Below are positions 26,553 through 35,405 of a DNA stretch of 51,292 nt, in pieces; position 1 is the stretch's first letter; every line of letters starts with the position of its first letter. Position numbers and translations under genes: made by a program. The DNA comes from an uncultured Muribaculaceae bacterium (GTDB lineage: Bacteria; Bacteroidota; Bacteroidia; Bacteroidales; Muribaculaceae). The DNA is taken from positions 1 to 51,292 of the forward strand of contig CAJUKF010000016.1 of the NCBI GenBank assembly GCA_910587355.1. Direction: 5' to 3'. Below the pieces are notes generated by a model. The model did no database searches. It was not told the DNA's origin and saw only the letters and a program-made list of their open reading frames with translations.

Positions 26553-27995
26553 ATGAAGAAAATATATAACAAAATACTTCCGTTGCTCGCCGGTGTGGCC
26601 CTGACCGGTGCATTCACCGCGTGCAGCGACGATGACGCACCCACAGGCGCAGATACCTCAAAGCCTTTCGTTTGCGAAGCCGTGAACGTGGAGGAGGGTA
26701 CTGAAGTAAGCCCCGAGCTCGATGTCATCACTCTTCAGTACAGTCATCCCGTGGCTGTGAACGTGGCAAGCCCCATCACCCTCAACGGCGAAGCCCAGAC
26801 TTCGACCTACAAGGACAACACCGTTTCGGTGCAGGTGTCTCTGAAGCCCGGCCGCAGCTACGCGCTCTTTGTGCCGGCCAACTGCGTGGCACATATCAAC
26901 GGCGCACGCTTCGCCGATGCCATGACCATAAACTTTAGAACTACGGGCGGAACTGTGGTTGACCCCTCGGCCATTCTGCCTCTGATTAACACCAACGCCA
27001 CCGCACAGACCAAGAATGTGTACAACTTCCTTGTACAGCAGAACGGCAAGAAAGTGCTCTCGGGCGCTATGGCGAATGTGAACAACAACAACGACTTCGC
27101 AGGCTGGATTAAATCAGTTACCGGCAAGGATGTCGCTATCACAGGCTACGACTTCATCCATCTGCCCGAAAGCGGCCAGAACTGGATTGACTACTCGGAC
27201 ATCACCCCTGCCAAGACCCAGTGGGAAACCAACGGCCTCGTATCATATATGTGGCACTGGCGCGTGCCCACCGACAAGGCAGCATACGATGCCAAGGACG
27301 TGAACAAATACGACTCCTCTATCAAGGGTGAACACGGCGGCTCGGGCACTGAGTTCGACATCCGCGAGGCCCTTAAGGAAGGCACATGGCAGAACGAGTG
27401 CATCATGGCCGACATCGACAAGGTGGCAGGTTTCCTCAAACTGCTCCAGGATGCCAACATCCCCGTGCTCTGGCGTCCTCTCCACGAGGCAGCAGGCAGT
27501 TACAAATACGATGGCGCATGGTTCTGGTGGGGCCGTTACGGCGACGAATACACCAAAAAGCTGTGGGACCTCCTCTACGACCGTCTCGTGAATCATCACG
27601 GCCTCAACAACCTCATCTGGGTGTGGACCGCACAGTACGAGCAGGGCTTTGAAGCCCAGATGACCGCGTCATATCCCGGCAACGACAAGGTGGATATCGT
27701 AGGCGTGGACATCTATGCCGACGACGACAACGCCCAGAAAGCCGCTTACGATGCACTCGCAGCGATGACTCAGGGCAAGCGTATTGTCACTATTTCGGAG
27801 ACAGGCCGCATTCAGAATCCTGACAAATGCTTCGCCGAAGATGCGACATGGTCGTGGTTCAACCTCTGGTACACCTACAATCAGCATACTTCGGGCAATA
27901 CAACCGATGGCTTCGGCAACACAGCCGAGTCAATCAAGGCTGTCCTCGAAAGCCCCTTTGTAATCAACCGCGGCGATATGCCGTCGCTTAAATAA
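26553..27995 (+). CDS. GH26 beta-mannanase lipoprotein with N-terminal Ig-like domain, 480 aa
   Basis: Retaining endo-mannanase, probably on the cell surface. The lipid Cys (24) is followed by SDDDAP, matching the acidic surface-export pattern of Bacteroides lipoproteins. Residues about 36-132 are a bacterial Ig-like (SbsA/Big_5-type) domain with a SPELDVITLQYSHPV motif. The GH26 barrel (about 138-475) has VLWRPLHEAAG with acid/base Glu312, GAWFWWG, NNLIWVWTA, and IVTISETGRI with nucleophile Glu416. It differs from the next gene in size and in the extra domain, so the two enzymes are probably not redundant. Confidence 0.93.
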   Translation: MKKIYNKILPLLAGVALTGAFTACSDDDAPTGADTSKPFVCEAVNVEEGTEVSPELDVITLQYSHPVAVNVASPITLNGEAQTSTYKDNTVSVQVSLKPGRSYALFVPANCVAHINGARFADAMTINFRTTGGTVVDPSAILPLINTNATAQTKNVYNFLVQQNGKKVLSGAMANVNNNNDFAGWIKSVTGKDVAITGYDFIHLPESGQNWIDYSDITPAKTQWETNGLVSYMWHWRVPTDKAAYDAKDVNKYDSSIKGEHGGSGTEFDIREALKEGTWQNECIMADIDKVAGFLKLLQDANIPVLWRPLHEAAGSYKYDGAWFWWGRYGDEYTKKLWDLLYDRLVNHHGLNNLIWVWTAQYEQGFEAQMTASYPGNDKVDIVGVDIYADDDNAQKAAYDALAAMTQGKRIVTISETGRIQNPDKCFAEDATWSWFNLWYTYNQHTSGNTTDGFGNTAESIKAVLESPFVINRGDMPSLK

Positions 27996-28007
27996 TAATT
28001 TCACGAC

Positions 28008-29108
28008 ATGAAAATCACTGCAATAGCAATCGCAATGGCTGCCGCATCGATGCTCACCGCCTCCTGCGCCAAACAAGCTCCCGCCGAGGAGCAGGATACA
28101 ACAACTTCGGCTCCCGTCGAGCAGCTCCGTGCGCGTCTCGAATCTGCCCGCAACGAGGGCAAGGTTCTTTTCGGTCATCACGACGACCCCGTATACGGAC
28201 ACGCATGGAACGGCGACGAAGGCCGCTCAGACGTGCTCGAAGTATGCGGTGAATATCCGGCCGTGATGAACTGGGACCTCGGAGGCCTTGAGAACGGCGA
28301 CGGCGCCAATCTCGACAGCGTGCCTTTTGACCGCATGAAGCGCGAAATCATAGCGCAGGATGCCCGCGGCGGCATCAACTCGTTCAGCTGGCATCTGCGT
28401 CATCCGCTCACCAATGTGGATTCGTGGGCGACCGCCGACACAGCAGCCGTAAGCGCTCTTGTGAATACTTCCGAGGGCCGTGCAGCACTGGAGAAGAGCG
28501 TCGATGCCGTGGCCGATTTCTTCCTGTCGCTCAAAAACAGCGAAGGCGCCCGTATTGCAGTGATTTTCCGTCCCTGGCACGAACACACCGGCAACTGGTT
28601 CTGGTGGGGGAGTGCCAACAGCACTGTCGACGACTACAAGAAACTGTGGGAAATCACGCGCAGCCGCTTTGATGCCAAAGGTGTCGACAACGTGCTGTGG
28701 GCCTACTCTCCCGACCGCTGCAACAGTACGGAGAAGTATCTTGAGCGCTATCCCGGCGATGAGTACGTAGACATCCTCGGTGCGGACATATACCACTTCG
28801 GAGGCTCCGAAGGCACACCGGTCTATTTCCGCGACGCTCTCACCACCCTCGGTGTCGCCGCCCGTGAGGCAGCTCGCCGCGGCAAGCTCGCCGCTTTCAC
28901 TGAGACAGGCTGCGAATCGCTCGTCGTACCCGACTGGTACACCGAGTGTCTGCTTCCCATAATTTCGGCAGTGCCCGTGAGCTATGTCACAGTGTGGCGC
29001 AACGCACACGACAAGCCCCAGCATTTCTATGCTCCTTATCCGGGACATGAGTCGTGCCCATCGTTTGTTGAATTCTACAATAATCCTGTTACCATATTCG
29101 TTAAGTAA
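28008..29108 (+). CDS. GH26 mannanase (mannobiose-releasing type), periplasmic lipoprotein, 366 aa
   Basis: Lipoprotein signal MLTASCAKQ, lipid Cys20; the following residues are not acidic, so a periplasmic position is likely. The single GH26 domain contains FGHHDDPVYGHAWNGDEGRS and YPAVMNWDLGGLE. The acid/base is in IFRPWHEHTGNWFWWG (Glu192), the nucleophile in AAFTETG (Glu299), and VDILGADIYHF is also present. The compact layout and motifs resemble Bacteroides GH26 enzymes that release mannobiose from mannan chain ends (BfManA / BoMan26A type). That activity is an inference, but it fits the epimerase and phosphorylase downstream, which need mannobiose. Confidence 0.92.
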   Translation: MKITAIAIAMAAASMLTASCAKQAPAEEQDTTTSAPVEQLRARLESARNEGKVLFGHHDDPVYGHAWNGDEGRSDVLEVCGEYPAVMNWDLGGLENGDGANLDSVPFDRMKREIIAQDARGGINSFSWHLRHPLTNVDSWATADTAAVSALVNTSEGRAALEKSVDAVADFFLSLKNSEGARIAVIFRPWHEHTGNWFWWGSANSTVDDYKKLWEITRSRFDAKGVDNVLWAYSPDRCNSTEKYLERYPGDEYVDILGADIYHFGGSEGTPVYFRDALTTLGVAAREAARRGKLAAFTETGCESLVVPDWYTECLLPIISAVPVSYVTVWRNAHDKPQHFYAPYPGHESCPSFVEFYNNPVTIFVK

Positions 29109-29180
29109 AACGTTAAAATTGACTTATCGTCTGTTTTACTTACACAGCGTTTACCAATTCTGATATCTGCTAAATAAACA

Positions 29181-30350
29181 ATGGATATTTTCAATTATCG
29201 AAAAACCCTCGTTCTCGAAGAGTACGAAAAACTGGTGACCCGCAAAAATACTCCGATAGAAGGAAACGGTGTTTACCGCCGCTATAAATACCCGGTGCTT
29301 ACCGCCGCCATGGTACCTCCGTTCTGGAAATATGATTTCAATCCGGCAACGAATCCTTACTTCATGGAGCGAATCGGATGCAACGCGGTGCTCAACTCCG
29401 GCGCAATCAAGCTCGACGGCAAGTATCTGCTCGTGGTGCGTGTTGAAGGCGCCGACCGCAAGTCGTTTTTCGCAGTAGCCGAGAGCCCCAACGGCGTAGA
29501 CAATTTCTGCTTCTGGAATCATCCGATTACGATGCCTGAAGACAAAATACCCGGAACAAATATCTACGACATGCGTCTGACACAGCACGAGGACGGCTGG
29601 ATTTACGGTCTCTTCTGCGTTGAGCGTCACGATGACAGTCAGCCCGGCGACCTCTCGGCTGCGACCGCCACATGCGGCATCGCACGTACGAAGAATCTTG
29701 TCGACTGGGAGCGTCTGCCCGACCTCAAGACCAAGAGCCAGCAGCGCAATGTGGTGCTTCATCCTGAATTTGTCGAGGGCAAATATGCACTCTACACCCG
29801 TCCGCAGGACGGTTTCATCGACACCGGCAGCGGCGGAGGCATAGGCTGGGCCCTTGTCGACGATATCACCAATGCGGTCGTTGATAATGAGAAGATTATC
29901 GACGAGCGGCTCTATCACACCATCAAGGAGGTGAAGAACGGCGAAGGTCCTCATCCCATAAAGACTCCCCAGGGCTGGCTGCATCTGGCCCACGGCGTGC
30001 GCAACTGCGCTTCGGGCCTGCGCTATGTGCTATATCTCTACATGACTTCTCTCGAGGAGCCGTGGAAACGCATAGCCTCTCCCGGCGGCTATTTCATGGC
30101 CCCGGTGGGCGAGGAATACGTCGGAGATGTGATGAACGTGCTGTTCAGCAACGGCTGGATTGCCGATGAAGACGGACGCGTGCTCATCTACTATGCATCG
30201 TCGGATACGCGCATGCATGTGGCCGAATCGACTGTGGCACAGCTTGTCGACTACTGCCTCAACACACCCTCCTACGGCCTCTCGACCGGCGAATCGGTGA
30301 AAACACTCAACAAACTCATTGACAAGAACCTCGCTTTCGGCGTAGAATAA
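29181..30350 (+). CDS. GH130 4-O-beta-D-mannosyl-D-glucose phosphorylase, 389 aa
   Basis: Cytoplasmic inverting phosphorylase that splits Man-beta-1,4-Glc with phosphate to mannose-1-phosphate and glucose. The length and segments CNAVLNSGAIKLDGKYLLVVRVEGADRKS, here read as residues 67-95, and NIYDMRLTQHEDGWIYGLFC are those of GH130 subfamily 1. Asp130 in YDMRLT matches the catalytic Asp of the family. VVLHPEFVEGKYALYTRPQDGF and GPHPIKTPQGWLHLAHGV are also typical. No signal peptide. With the epimerase three genes on, it completes the known Bacteroides route for mannobiose. A 72-bp gap precedes it, the longest within the operon. Confidence 0.93.
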   Translation: MDIFNYRKTLVLEEYEKLVTRKNTPIEGNGVYRRYKYPVLTAAMVPPFWKYDFNPATNPYFMERIGCNAVLNSGAIKLDGKYLLVVRVEGADRKSFFAVAESPNGVDNFCFWNHPITMPEDKIPGTNIYDMRLTQHEDGWIYGLFCVERHDDSQPGDLSAATATCGIARTKNLVDWERLPDLKTKSQQRNVVLHPEFVEGKYALYTRPQDGFIDTGSGGGIGWALVDDITNAVVDNEKIIDERLYHTIKEVKNGEGPHPIKTPQGWLHLAHGVRNCASGLRYVLYLYMTSLEEPWKRIASPGGYFMAPVGEEYVGDVMNVLFSNGWIADEDGRVLIYYASSDTRMHVAESTVAQLVDYCLNTPSYGLSTGESVKTLNKLIDKNLAFGVE

Positions 30351-30375
30351 CCTTAGAATACCTTAAATCACTACC

Positions 30376-31818
30376 ATGGCTTTGTTAAAACGCAAAATCG
30401 GCTACGGCTTCGGCGATATGGCCTCGTCGATGTTCTGGAAAATTTTCAGCTACTATCTGCCGTTCTTTTATTCCAACATTTTCGGCCTGTCGCTGCTCGA
30501 TGCCGGTGTCCTTGTAATGGTGACCCGTATATGGGATGCCGTCTCCGACCCGATGATGGGCATTCTCGCCGACCGCACAAATACATCGAAGGGCAAGTAC
30601 CGCCCGTATCTGCTGTGGTTCGCCGTTCCGTTTGCCGTATGCGGTATTTTGCTTTTTACAACGCCGGACTTCGCCTACGCAGGCAAGCTTCTGTGGGCAT
30701 ATGTGACATACATCCTCATGATGACCGTCTACACCGGCATCAATGTGCCCTACGGGGCTATGCTCGGTGTAATCACGGACAAATCGGAGGAAAAGACGGT
30801 GTTCTCGTCGTACCGTATGTTCTTTGCCTACGGCGGTTCGTTCATCGCCCTGGCGGCATGGGAGCCCCTGTGCTCGCTCTTTGAGAAGACAATGGGAGCA
30901 TCGCCTGCGACGAGCTGGCAGCTGGCCATGGTAGTGATTGCGGTGGCGTGTCTTGTGCTCTTCCTGCTCTGCTTCGCCATGACCCGCGAAGTGGTGCGCA
31001 CTACAAGCGTGGTGAGCATAGGCAAGGATTTCAAGGCTCTGCTGCACAACCGGCCCTGGTGGCTGCTGATAGGCGCGGCCCTGAGTTTCAACCTCTTCAA
31101 CACCGTACGAGGCGCCACGGTGGCTTACTTCTTCGCCGACGTGATTGGTGCGGACGCGCATATGTGGCTCTTCGGTCTGTCGGTGCTCTTCTACTCGGGT
31201 CTGTTCCTGAGTATTGGTGAGGTCGCCAATATGGTGGGTGTGGCGCTGACAGTGCCCATTGCAGGGCGCATCGGCAAAAAGAGCACCTTCATTCTTGTCA
31301 ACGCACTTCTGATAGTACTCAGCATCGGCTTCTTCTTCCTGCCGGTAAGCTCTGTGGGATTCCTGCTGATGCTTCTTTTCCAAATCTGCATATCGGTGCT
31401 CACGGGCATCATGTCGCCCCTTGTATGGTCGATGTATGCCGATGTGGCCGATTACTCCGAACACCGTTTCCACACGGCTTCGACAGGTCTCATATTCTCC
31501 TCTTCCTCAATGGCGCAGAAGTTCGGCGGCGCAATCGGCGGCGCCGCTGTCCTCTGGCTGCTTGACGCATGCGGTTACATAGCCCGTCTTGACGGTGTGA
31601 GCGGTGCCGATATTGTCCAGCCCGAAAGCGCCATATCGTGTCTGTGGACGCTTATGACATTCATTCCGGCCGGTGTCGCCGCAATAGCGATTATCGCCGT
31701 GTGGGCATATCCGCTCACCACCACGCGCATGAAGACGATTGACAAGGAGCTGCGGGTGCGCCGAAGCGAACAGCCCGCAGTCGACGTTGCCGATAATTTC
31801 AATGACATAAACAATTGA
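30376..31818 (+). CDS. MFS sugar:cation symporter (GPH family), inner membrane, 480 aa
   Basis: Probable transporter that moves mannobiose (or related disaccharides) from the periplasm to the cytoplasm. About twelve transmembrane helices can be traced. The loop IWDAVSDPMMGILADRT followed by GKYRPYLLW is the signature of the glycoside-pentoside-hexuronide (MelB-like) branch. Its place between the phosphorylase and the epimerase ties it to mannan uptake. The TGA stop is 5 bp before the ATG of the next gene. Confidence 0.9.
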   Translation: MALLKRKIGYGFGDMASSMFWKIFSYYLPFFYSNIFGLSLLDAGVLVMVTRIWDAVSDPMMGILADRTNTSKGKYRPYLLWFAVPFAVCGILLFTTPDFAYAGKLLWAYVTYILMMTVYTGINVPYGAMLGVITDKSEEKTVFSSYRMFFAYGGSFIALAAWEPLCSLFEKTMGASPATSWQLAMVVIAVACLVLFLLCFAMTREVVRTTSVVSIGKDFKALLHNRPWWLLIGAALSFNLFNTVRGATVAYFFADVIGADAHMWLFGLSVLFYSGLFLSIGEVANMVGVALTVPIAGRIGKKSTFILVNALLIVLSIGFFFLPVSSVGFLLMLLFQICISVLTGIMSPLVWSMYADVADYSEHRFHTASTGLIFSSSSMAQKFGGAIGGAAVLWLLDACGYIARLDGVSGADIVQPESAISCLWTLMTFIPAGVAAIAIIAVWAYPLTTTRMKTIDKELRVRRSEQPAVDVADNFNDINN

Positions 31819-31823
31819 AAATA

Positions 31824-33044
31824 ATGACAAAAGAAGAAAAGCTCGCCTTCGCCGGCGAGCTTACTTATAATCTCACATCAAATATACTTCCCTACTGGCT
31901 CACGAAAATGACTGCACCCGACGGCGGTTACTATGGCCGTCGCGACGGCCACGACGTGCTTCATGCCGACGAGCCCCGTGGGGCGATTCTCAATGCCCGC
32001 ATACTGTGGACTCTCTCTGCTGCGGCCCGATTCACCGGTGTCACACAGTACGCCGAGGCTGCTGCCCGACAGATGCGTTACGTGGCCGACACATTCATCG
32101 ACCGTGAATTCGGCGGTGTCTTCTGGGCGGTCAATCCCGACGGAACTCCGGCAGCGGACAAGAAGCAGTTCTATGCCATTGCCTTTACGATTTACGGCTT
32201 GGCAGAGTATGTGCGTCTCACAGGCGACAAAGAGGCTCTGCAGCTTGCCATAGAGCTTTTCCGCAGCATAGAGGAGCATAGCCGCGACCGTGTGCGCGGA
32301 GGCTACTTCGAGGCATCGGCACGCGACTGGTCACCACTGGCTGATGTGCGTCTGAGCGACAAGGACGAGAACGCGTCGAAGACCATGAACACGCATCTGC
32401 ATATTCTCGAGGGCTACGCCAATCTGCTGCGCGTATGGCCCGCGGAAGAGTGCCGCGAGGCTACGGCATCGCTGCTGCGGCTGTTCAATGACGTGATTGT
32501 AGACCCGACGACGCATCACCTCGGACTTTTCTTTGATGACGATTTCCGCCGTCTGGACGCTGAAATCAGTTACGGTCACGACATCGAAGCCTCGTGGCTG
32601 ATGCTTGAGGCGGCTCAGGTAATCAATGACGCCGAACTGCTTGCGCGTACTATCGATGTGACACGCCATGTGGCGTTCGCCGCTCTGCGCGGCCGTTGCT
32701 ACGACGGTTCCATGGTATACGAGCGCCATGCCAACGGTCACTTCGACAACGAGAAGCACTGGTGGGTGCAGGCCGAGGACGTGATTGGTCAGATTTATCT
32801 GGCACGCTTCCACAGCGTCACCAAAGAGGAAGCTGACAAAGCCCTCGCCGGTGCGCTCCAGTCGTGGCGGTATATCGACTCGATGATAGTTGACCACGAG
32901 AACGGCGAATGGTACTGGAGCCGTATGCCCGACGGTTCAATCAACCGCCGCGACGATAAAGCCGGCTTCTGGAAATGCCCTTACCACAACTCCCGTATGT
33001 GTATAGAGGCGGCTTCTCAGCTCCGGGAGATGACAGAGGAATAA
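31824..33044 (+). CDS. Cellobiose 2-epimerase-like (AGE superfamily) mannobiose 2-epimerase, 406 aa
   Basis: Cytoplasmic (alpha/alpha)6-barrel epimerase that converts beta-1,4-mannobiose to Man-Glc so that the GH130 enzyme can cleave it. The segments DVLHADEPRGAILNARILW, TMNTHLHILEGYANLLRVW, SYGHDIEASWLMLEAA, KHWWVQAEDVIG and CPYHNSRMC carry the conserved His residues (about 191/193, 252, 388), as in cellobiose 2-epimerases. The ATG at 31824 was chosen over an in-frame TTG at 31815 that would overlap the transporter stop. It is the last gene of the mannan unit; a GATGC/GCATC palindrome follows within 20 bp. Confidence 0.9.
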   Translation: MTKEEKLAFAGELTYNLTSNILPYWLTKMTAPDGGYYGRRDGHDVLHADEPRGAILNARILWTLSAAARFTGVTQYAEAAARQMRYVADTFIDREFGGVFWAVNPDGTPAADKKQFYAIAFTIYGLAEYVRLTGDKEALQLAIELFRSIEEHSRDRVRGGYFEASARDWSPLADVRLSDKDENASKTMNTHLHILEGYANLLRVWPAEECREATASLLRLFNDVIVDPTTHHLGLFFDDDFRRLDAEISYGHDIEASWLMLEAAQVINDAELLARTIDVTRHVAFAALRGRCYDGSMVYERHANGHFDNEKHWWVQAEDVIGQIYLARFHSVTKEEADKALAGALQSWRYIDSMIVDHENGEWYWSRMPDGSINRRDDKAGFWKCPYHNSRMCIEAASQLREMTEE

Positions 33045-33150
33045 TTAATACGATGCGAGGCATCATCCTCCTGTAGGGACGTGCCTTCGGCACGTATCAA
33101 TTGAAGCTGGGTAAAAAAGCTAATTACTAATATATTAGTGTCTGAACTTT

Positions 33151-33583
33151 TGATACGTGCCGGAGGCGCGTCCGTACACTTTGAATGATGCTCGGCATCA
33201 TTTTTTATTGTCATGGGGTGCGGCGTCGGGTTACAGACGCGCCGAGACTGCAGTTGTTCGAATGAGAGTGGCGGAGCCACGTCATCGTTGTTAACCACGT
33301 ACGAAGTGCGTGGAAGTCGAAAAATCCATACGGAGTGGCGGAGCCACGATATTGTGAATAAACGCATTACAATACCGGGGGGCGCCATTCTATATGAAGT
33401 TTGTTCTGGTTGCGCGGACGTGAAAATCATGCTCTTATTTGGTTGTATGACAGGAGATTGGATGTTATTGATGTCGTTTTTCGTTGATACGTACCGAGGG
33501 CACGTCCGTACACTTTGAATGATGCTCAGCATCATTTTTTATTGTCATGAGTTGTGGCGTCGGGTTACAAACCCGCCGAGACT
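33151..33583 (+). repeat. Compound palindromic repeat, copy A (433 bp)
   Basis: Direct copy of 35406-35839. It is built from small hairpins: ACGTGCC/GGCGCGT-type at 33155-33171, and AATGATGC/GCATCATT followed by a T run at 33184-33202. GTGGC/GCCAC is at 33268-33280 and CCACG/CGTGG at 33295-33313. A second edition of the first two hairpins is at 33484-33533, followed by GCGTCGGGTTACA. The T-tailed hairpins could terminate transcription of the mannan unit. Confidence 0.8.
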
Positions 33584-33837
33584 AGGGGTTGCTTTTATCC
33601 GTTGTTTTCTAAGTTCAAAGAATCGTTAAGTAAACAGCATTGAATCGCGTCACTACTTGGTTGTGTTACATAGGATTGGATGTTATTGACGTCAGTTCCC
33701 GTTGATGCGTTCCGAAGTCACGTCCATACATGGGCGTCAACGCTATGCGTTGAGAGGGATTGCAGACATGAATATGTTTTATAGCATAATTGCGAAATTT
33801 GTTTTTGTGATATAGCCCCACAGATAACATTTTTTCG

Positions 33838-33896
33838 TAAATTTGTCACCGATTCACAGCCGTGCCATAGAGATGGCGCATGTGAATCGGTTTTTT
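33838..33896 (+). promoter_or_regulatory. -7 element followed at once by a terminator-like hairpin
   Basis: TAAATTTG (33838-33845) fits the -7 consensus. Three bases later an 11-bp perfect stem begins, ACCGATTCACA / TGTGAATCGGT (33848-33858 with 33881-33891). A second helix GCCAT-AGAG-ATGGC lies inside it and six T bases follow. If the promoter is real the product is a roughly 45-nt RNA or an attenuated leader of the gene at 34078. No -33 TTG was found. Confidence 0.45.
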
Positions 33897-34077
33897 ACTA
33901 AAAGGTGTTATTGAAATTTTATCTTCTAAAGTCAAACTTCGCAACTTTGAAAAATCAGTATGGCTGGCAATGCGAAGGTCTGAATCATGGATAAGACAAG
34001 ATACAATCCTCACACTTTTTATTTTCAAAGCTAAAGCCTGACGGGGATTAAGCGGGCAAAATTTTTTCTATTCTATA

Positions 34078-35202
34078 ATGAAAACGGCCATTAAACTACT
34101 GTCTGTAATGTTGTTGACTATGACATCATTTTTAGGGTATGCATATGACTTTGAGTATGATGGATTATACTACAATATATTGTCGGAATCAGACTGCACG
34201 GTTAGGGTAACATATCAAAAACTCGGCGGCAGTAGTTATATATCAGGAGACATTGTAATTCCCCAAAAAGTGCTTCACACCTCCAGAACCTATACTGTGA
34301 CTTCGATAGGAGAGAGTGCGTTCGAGAGCTGCTCTGGTCTTACCTCCGTTACAATTCCTAACTCGGTGACTTCGATAGTAAATGGTGCGTTCTATGACTG
34401 CACAGGCTTAAAAAATATTAATATAGATACTGAAAATGCATATTACACTTCCGTAGACGGTGTGTTGTACAACAAAGATACTTCAATTCTTTTAGTATGT
34501 CCCGAAGAAAAAGCTTCCGTCACAATTCCCAACTCAGTGACTACGATTGAAGTTGCTGCGTTCTCTGACTGCGACAAGCTTGCCGCCATTACGATACCAA
34601 ACTCGGTGACTTCGATAGGAGAGTACGCTTTCTATTCATGCACTAACCTTACTTCCGTTAAGATAGGTAATTCTGTGACTTCGATAGGTGTTAGTTCGTT
34701 TAGGAACTGCTCACGCCTTACCTCCGTTACATTCCCTAACTCTGTGACTTCGATAGGAGTAAGTTCGTTCAGGAACTGCTCACGCCTTACCTCCGTTACA
34801 ATCCCTAACTCGGTGACTACTATCGGTGATGACGCGTTCTCTCTGTGCTCCAGTTTAAAAAGCATTAATATGCAATGTGAGGTGCCTATAGAATGCGAGT
34901 CGAGTTTTCCGGAAAATGTTTTAAAGAAGGCTGTACTATACGTTCCGACCGGGACATTGTCGGCATATAAGAAAGTTGACCCGTGGAGAAATTTCTTGAA
35001 TGTCAAGGAAAAGAATTCCAGCGGTGTTGACGCGGTTGAAGCCGACGGGAAACTTTAGGTTTCTGTTGAGAACGGAAGTATAACTGTCTATAATATGCAG
35101 GGACGAGTGGTGTACAGCGGCTCATCGCATGTCATAGAAAGTCTTGCGCCGGGTATCTACATCGTGAGGGTAGGAAATCAGACGACAAGGGTTTCAATCT
35201 GA
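34078..35202 (+). pseudogene. BspA-like leucine-rich repeat protein interrupted by an amber codon before its C-terminal tail
   Basis: Signal peptide at residues 1-22 (ending GYAYD). About seven LRR_5/BspA repeats of 23 residues follow, of the type SIGESAFESCSGLTSVTIPN, covering residues about 75-290. A short linker ends SGVDAVEADGKL. The frame stops at TAG 35056-35058 (326 aa). The same frame then stays open for 47 codons to TGA 35200-35202. It reads VSVENGSITVYNMQGRVVYS, then an APGIYIVRVGNQTT segment, a typical C-terminal sorting-type tail. A strong terminator sits 19 bp after that TGA. CAG to TAG is the simplest explanation. Either the gene is a truncated surface protein or the amber is read through. 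It lies between two direct repeat copies. Confidence 0.8.
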
Positions 35203-35221
35203 AACTGCTTTACTTTCTACA

Positions 35222-35254
35222 ACGGCATCCTTCACAGGGGGATGCCGTTTTTTT
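35222..35254 (+). terminator. Strong intrinsic terminator of the BspA-like gene
   Basis: 9-bp stem ACGGCATCC / GGATGCCGT (35222-35230 with 35240-35248) followed by a run of seven T bases. It lies after the TGA at 35202, not after the amber at 35058, which supports the longer original gene. Confidence 0.85.
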
Positions 35255-35405
35255 GCTTCTCGTCCCCAATCTGCGAATGGGGTTAACCAATATGTCGTGT
35301 CTGCGCCAATCTATATGAAGTTTGTTCTCGTTGCGCGGATGTGAAAATCACCCTTCTATTTAGTTGTATAACAGGAGATTGAGTGTTATTGATGCCGGGA
35401 ACTGT

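Larger units (their letters stand above)
33045..34077. repeat. Gene-free region rich in palindromic repeats
   Basis: About 1 kb without a credible gene. It has GATGC/GCATC at 33052-33064, ACGTGCC/GGCACGT at 33079-33095, the 433-bp compound repeat copy A (33151-33583), and a degenerate fragment of the same repeat near 33655-33725. TCAACGC/GCGTTGA lies at 33737-33753, and a -7 element with a strong hairpin at 33838-33896. The open frame 33213-33518 lies inside the repeat and is not supported as a gene. Confidence 0.7.

Noticed and set aside
33213..33518. 101-aa open frame in the repeat region
   Set aside because: It lies wholly in repeat copy A, its equivalent in copy B is broken, and it has no recognisable domain or ribosome-binding context.
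33045..33840. Spaced palindromes as a CRISPR array
   Set aside because: The repeats are not of constant length or spacing and no cas gene is present.
35056..35058. TAG reassigned to an amino acid in this organism
   Set aside because: TAG is used as a normal stop elsewhere, for example at the end of the TatD gene (6359-6361).
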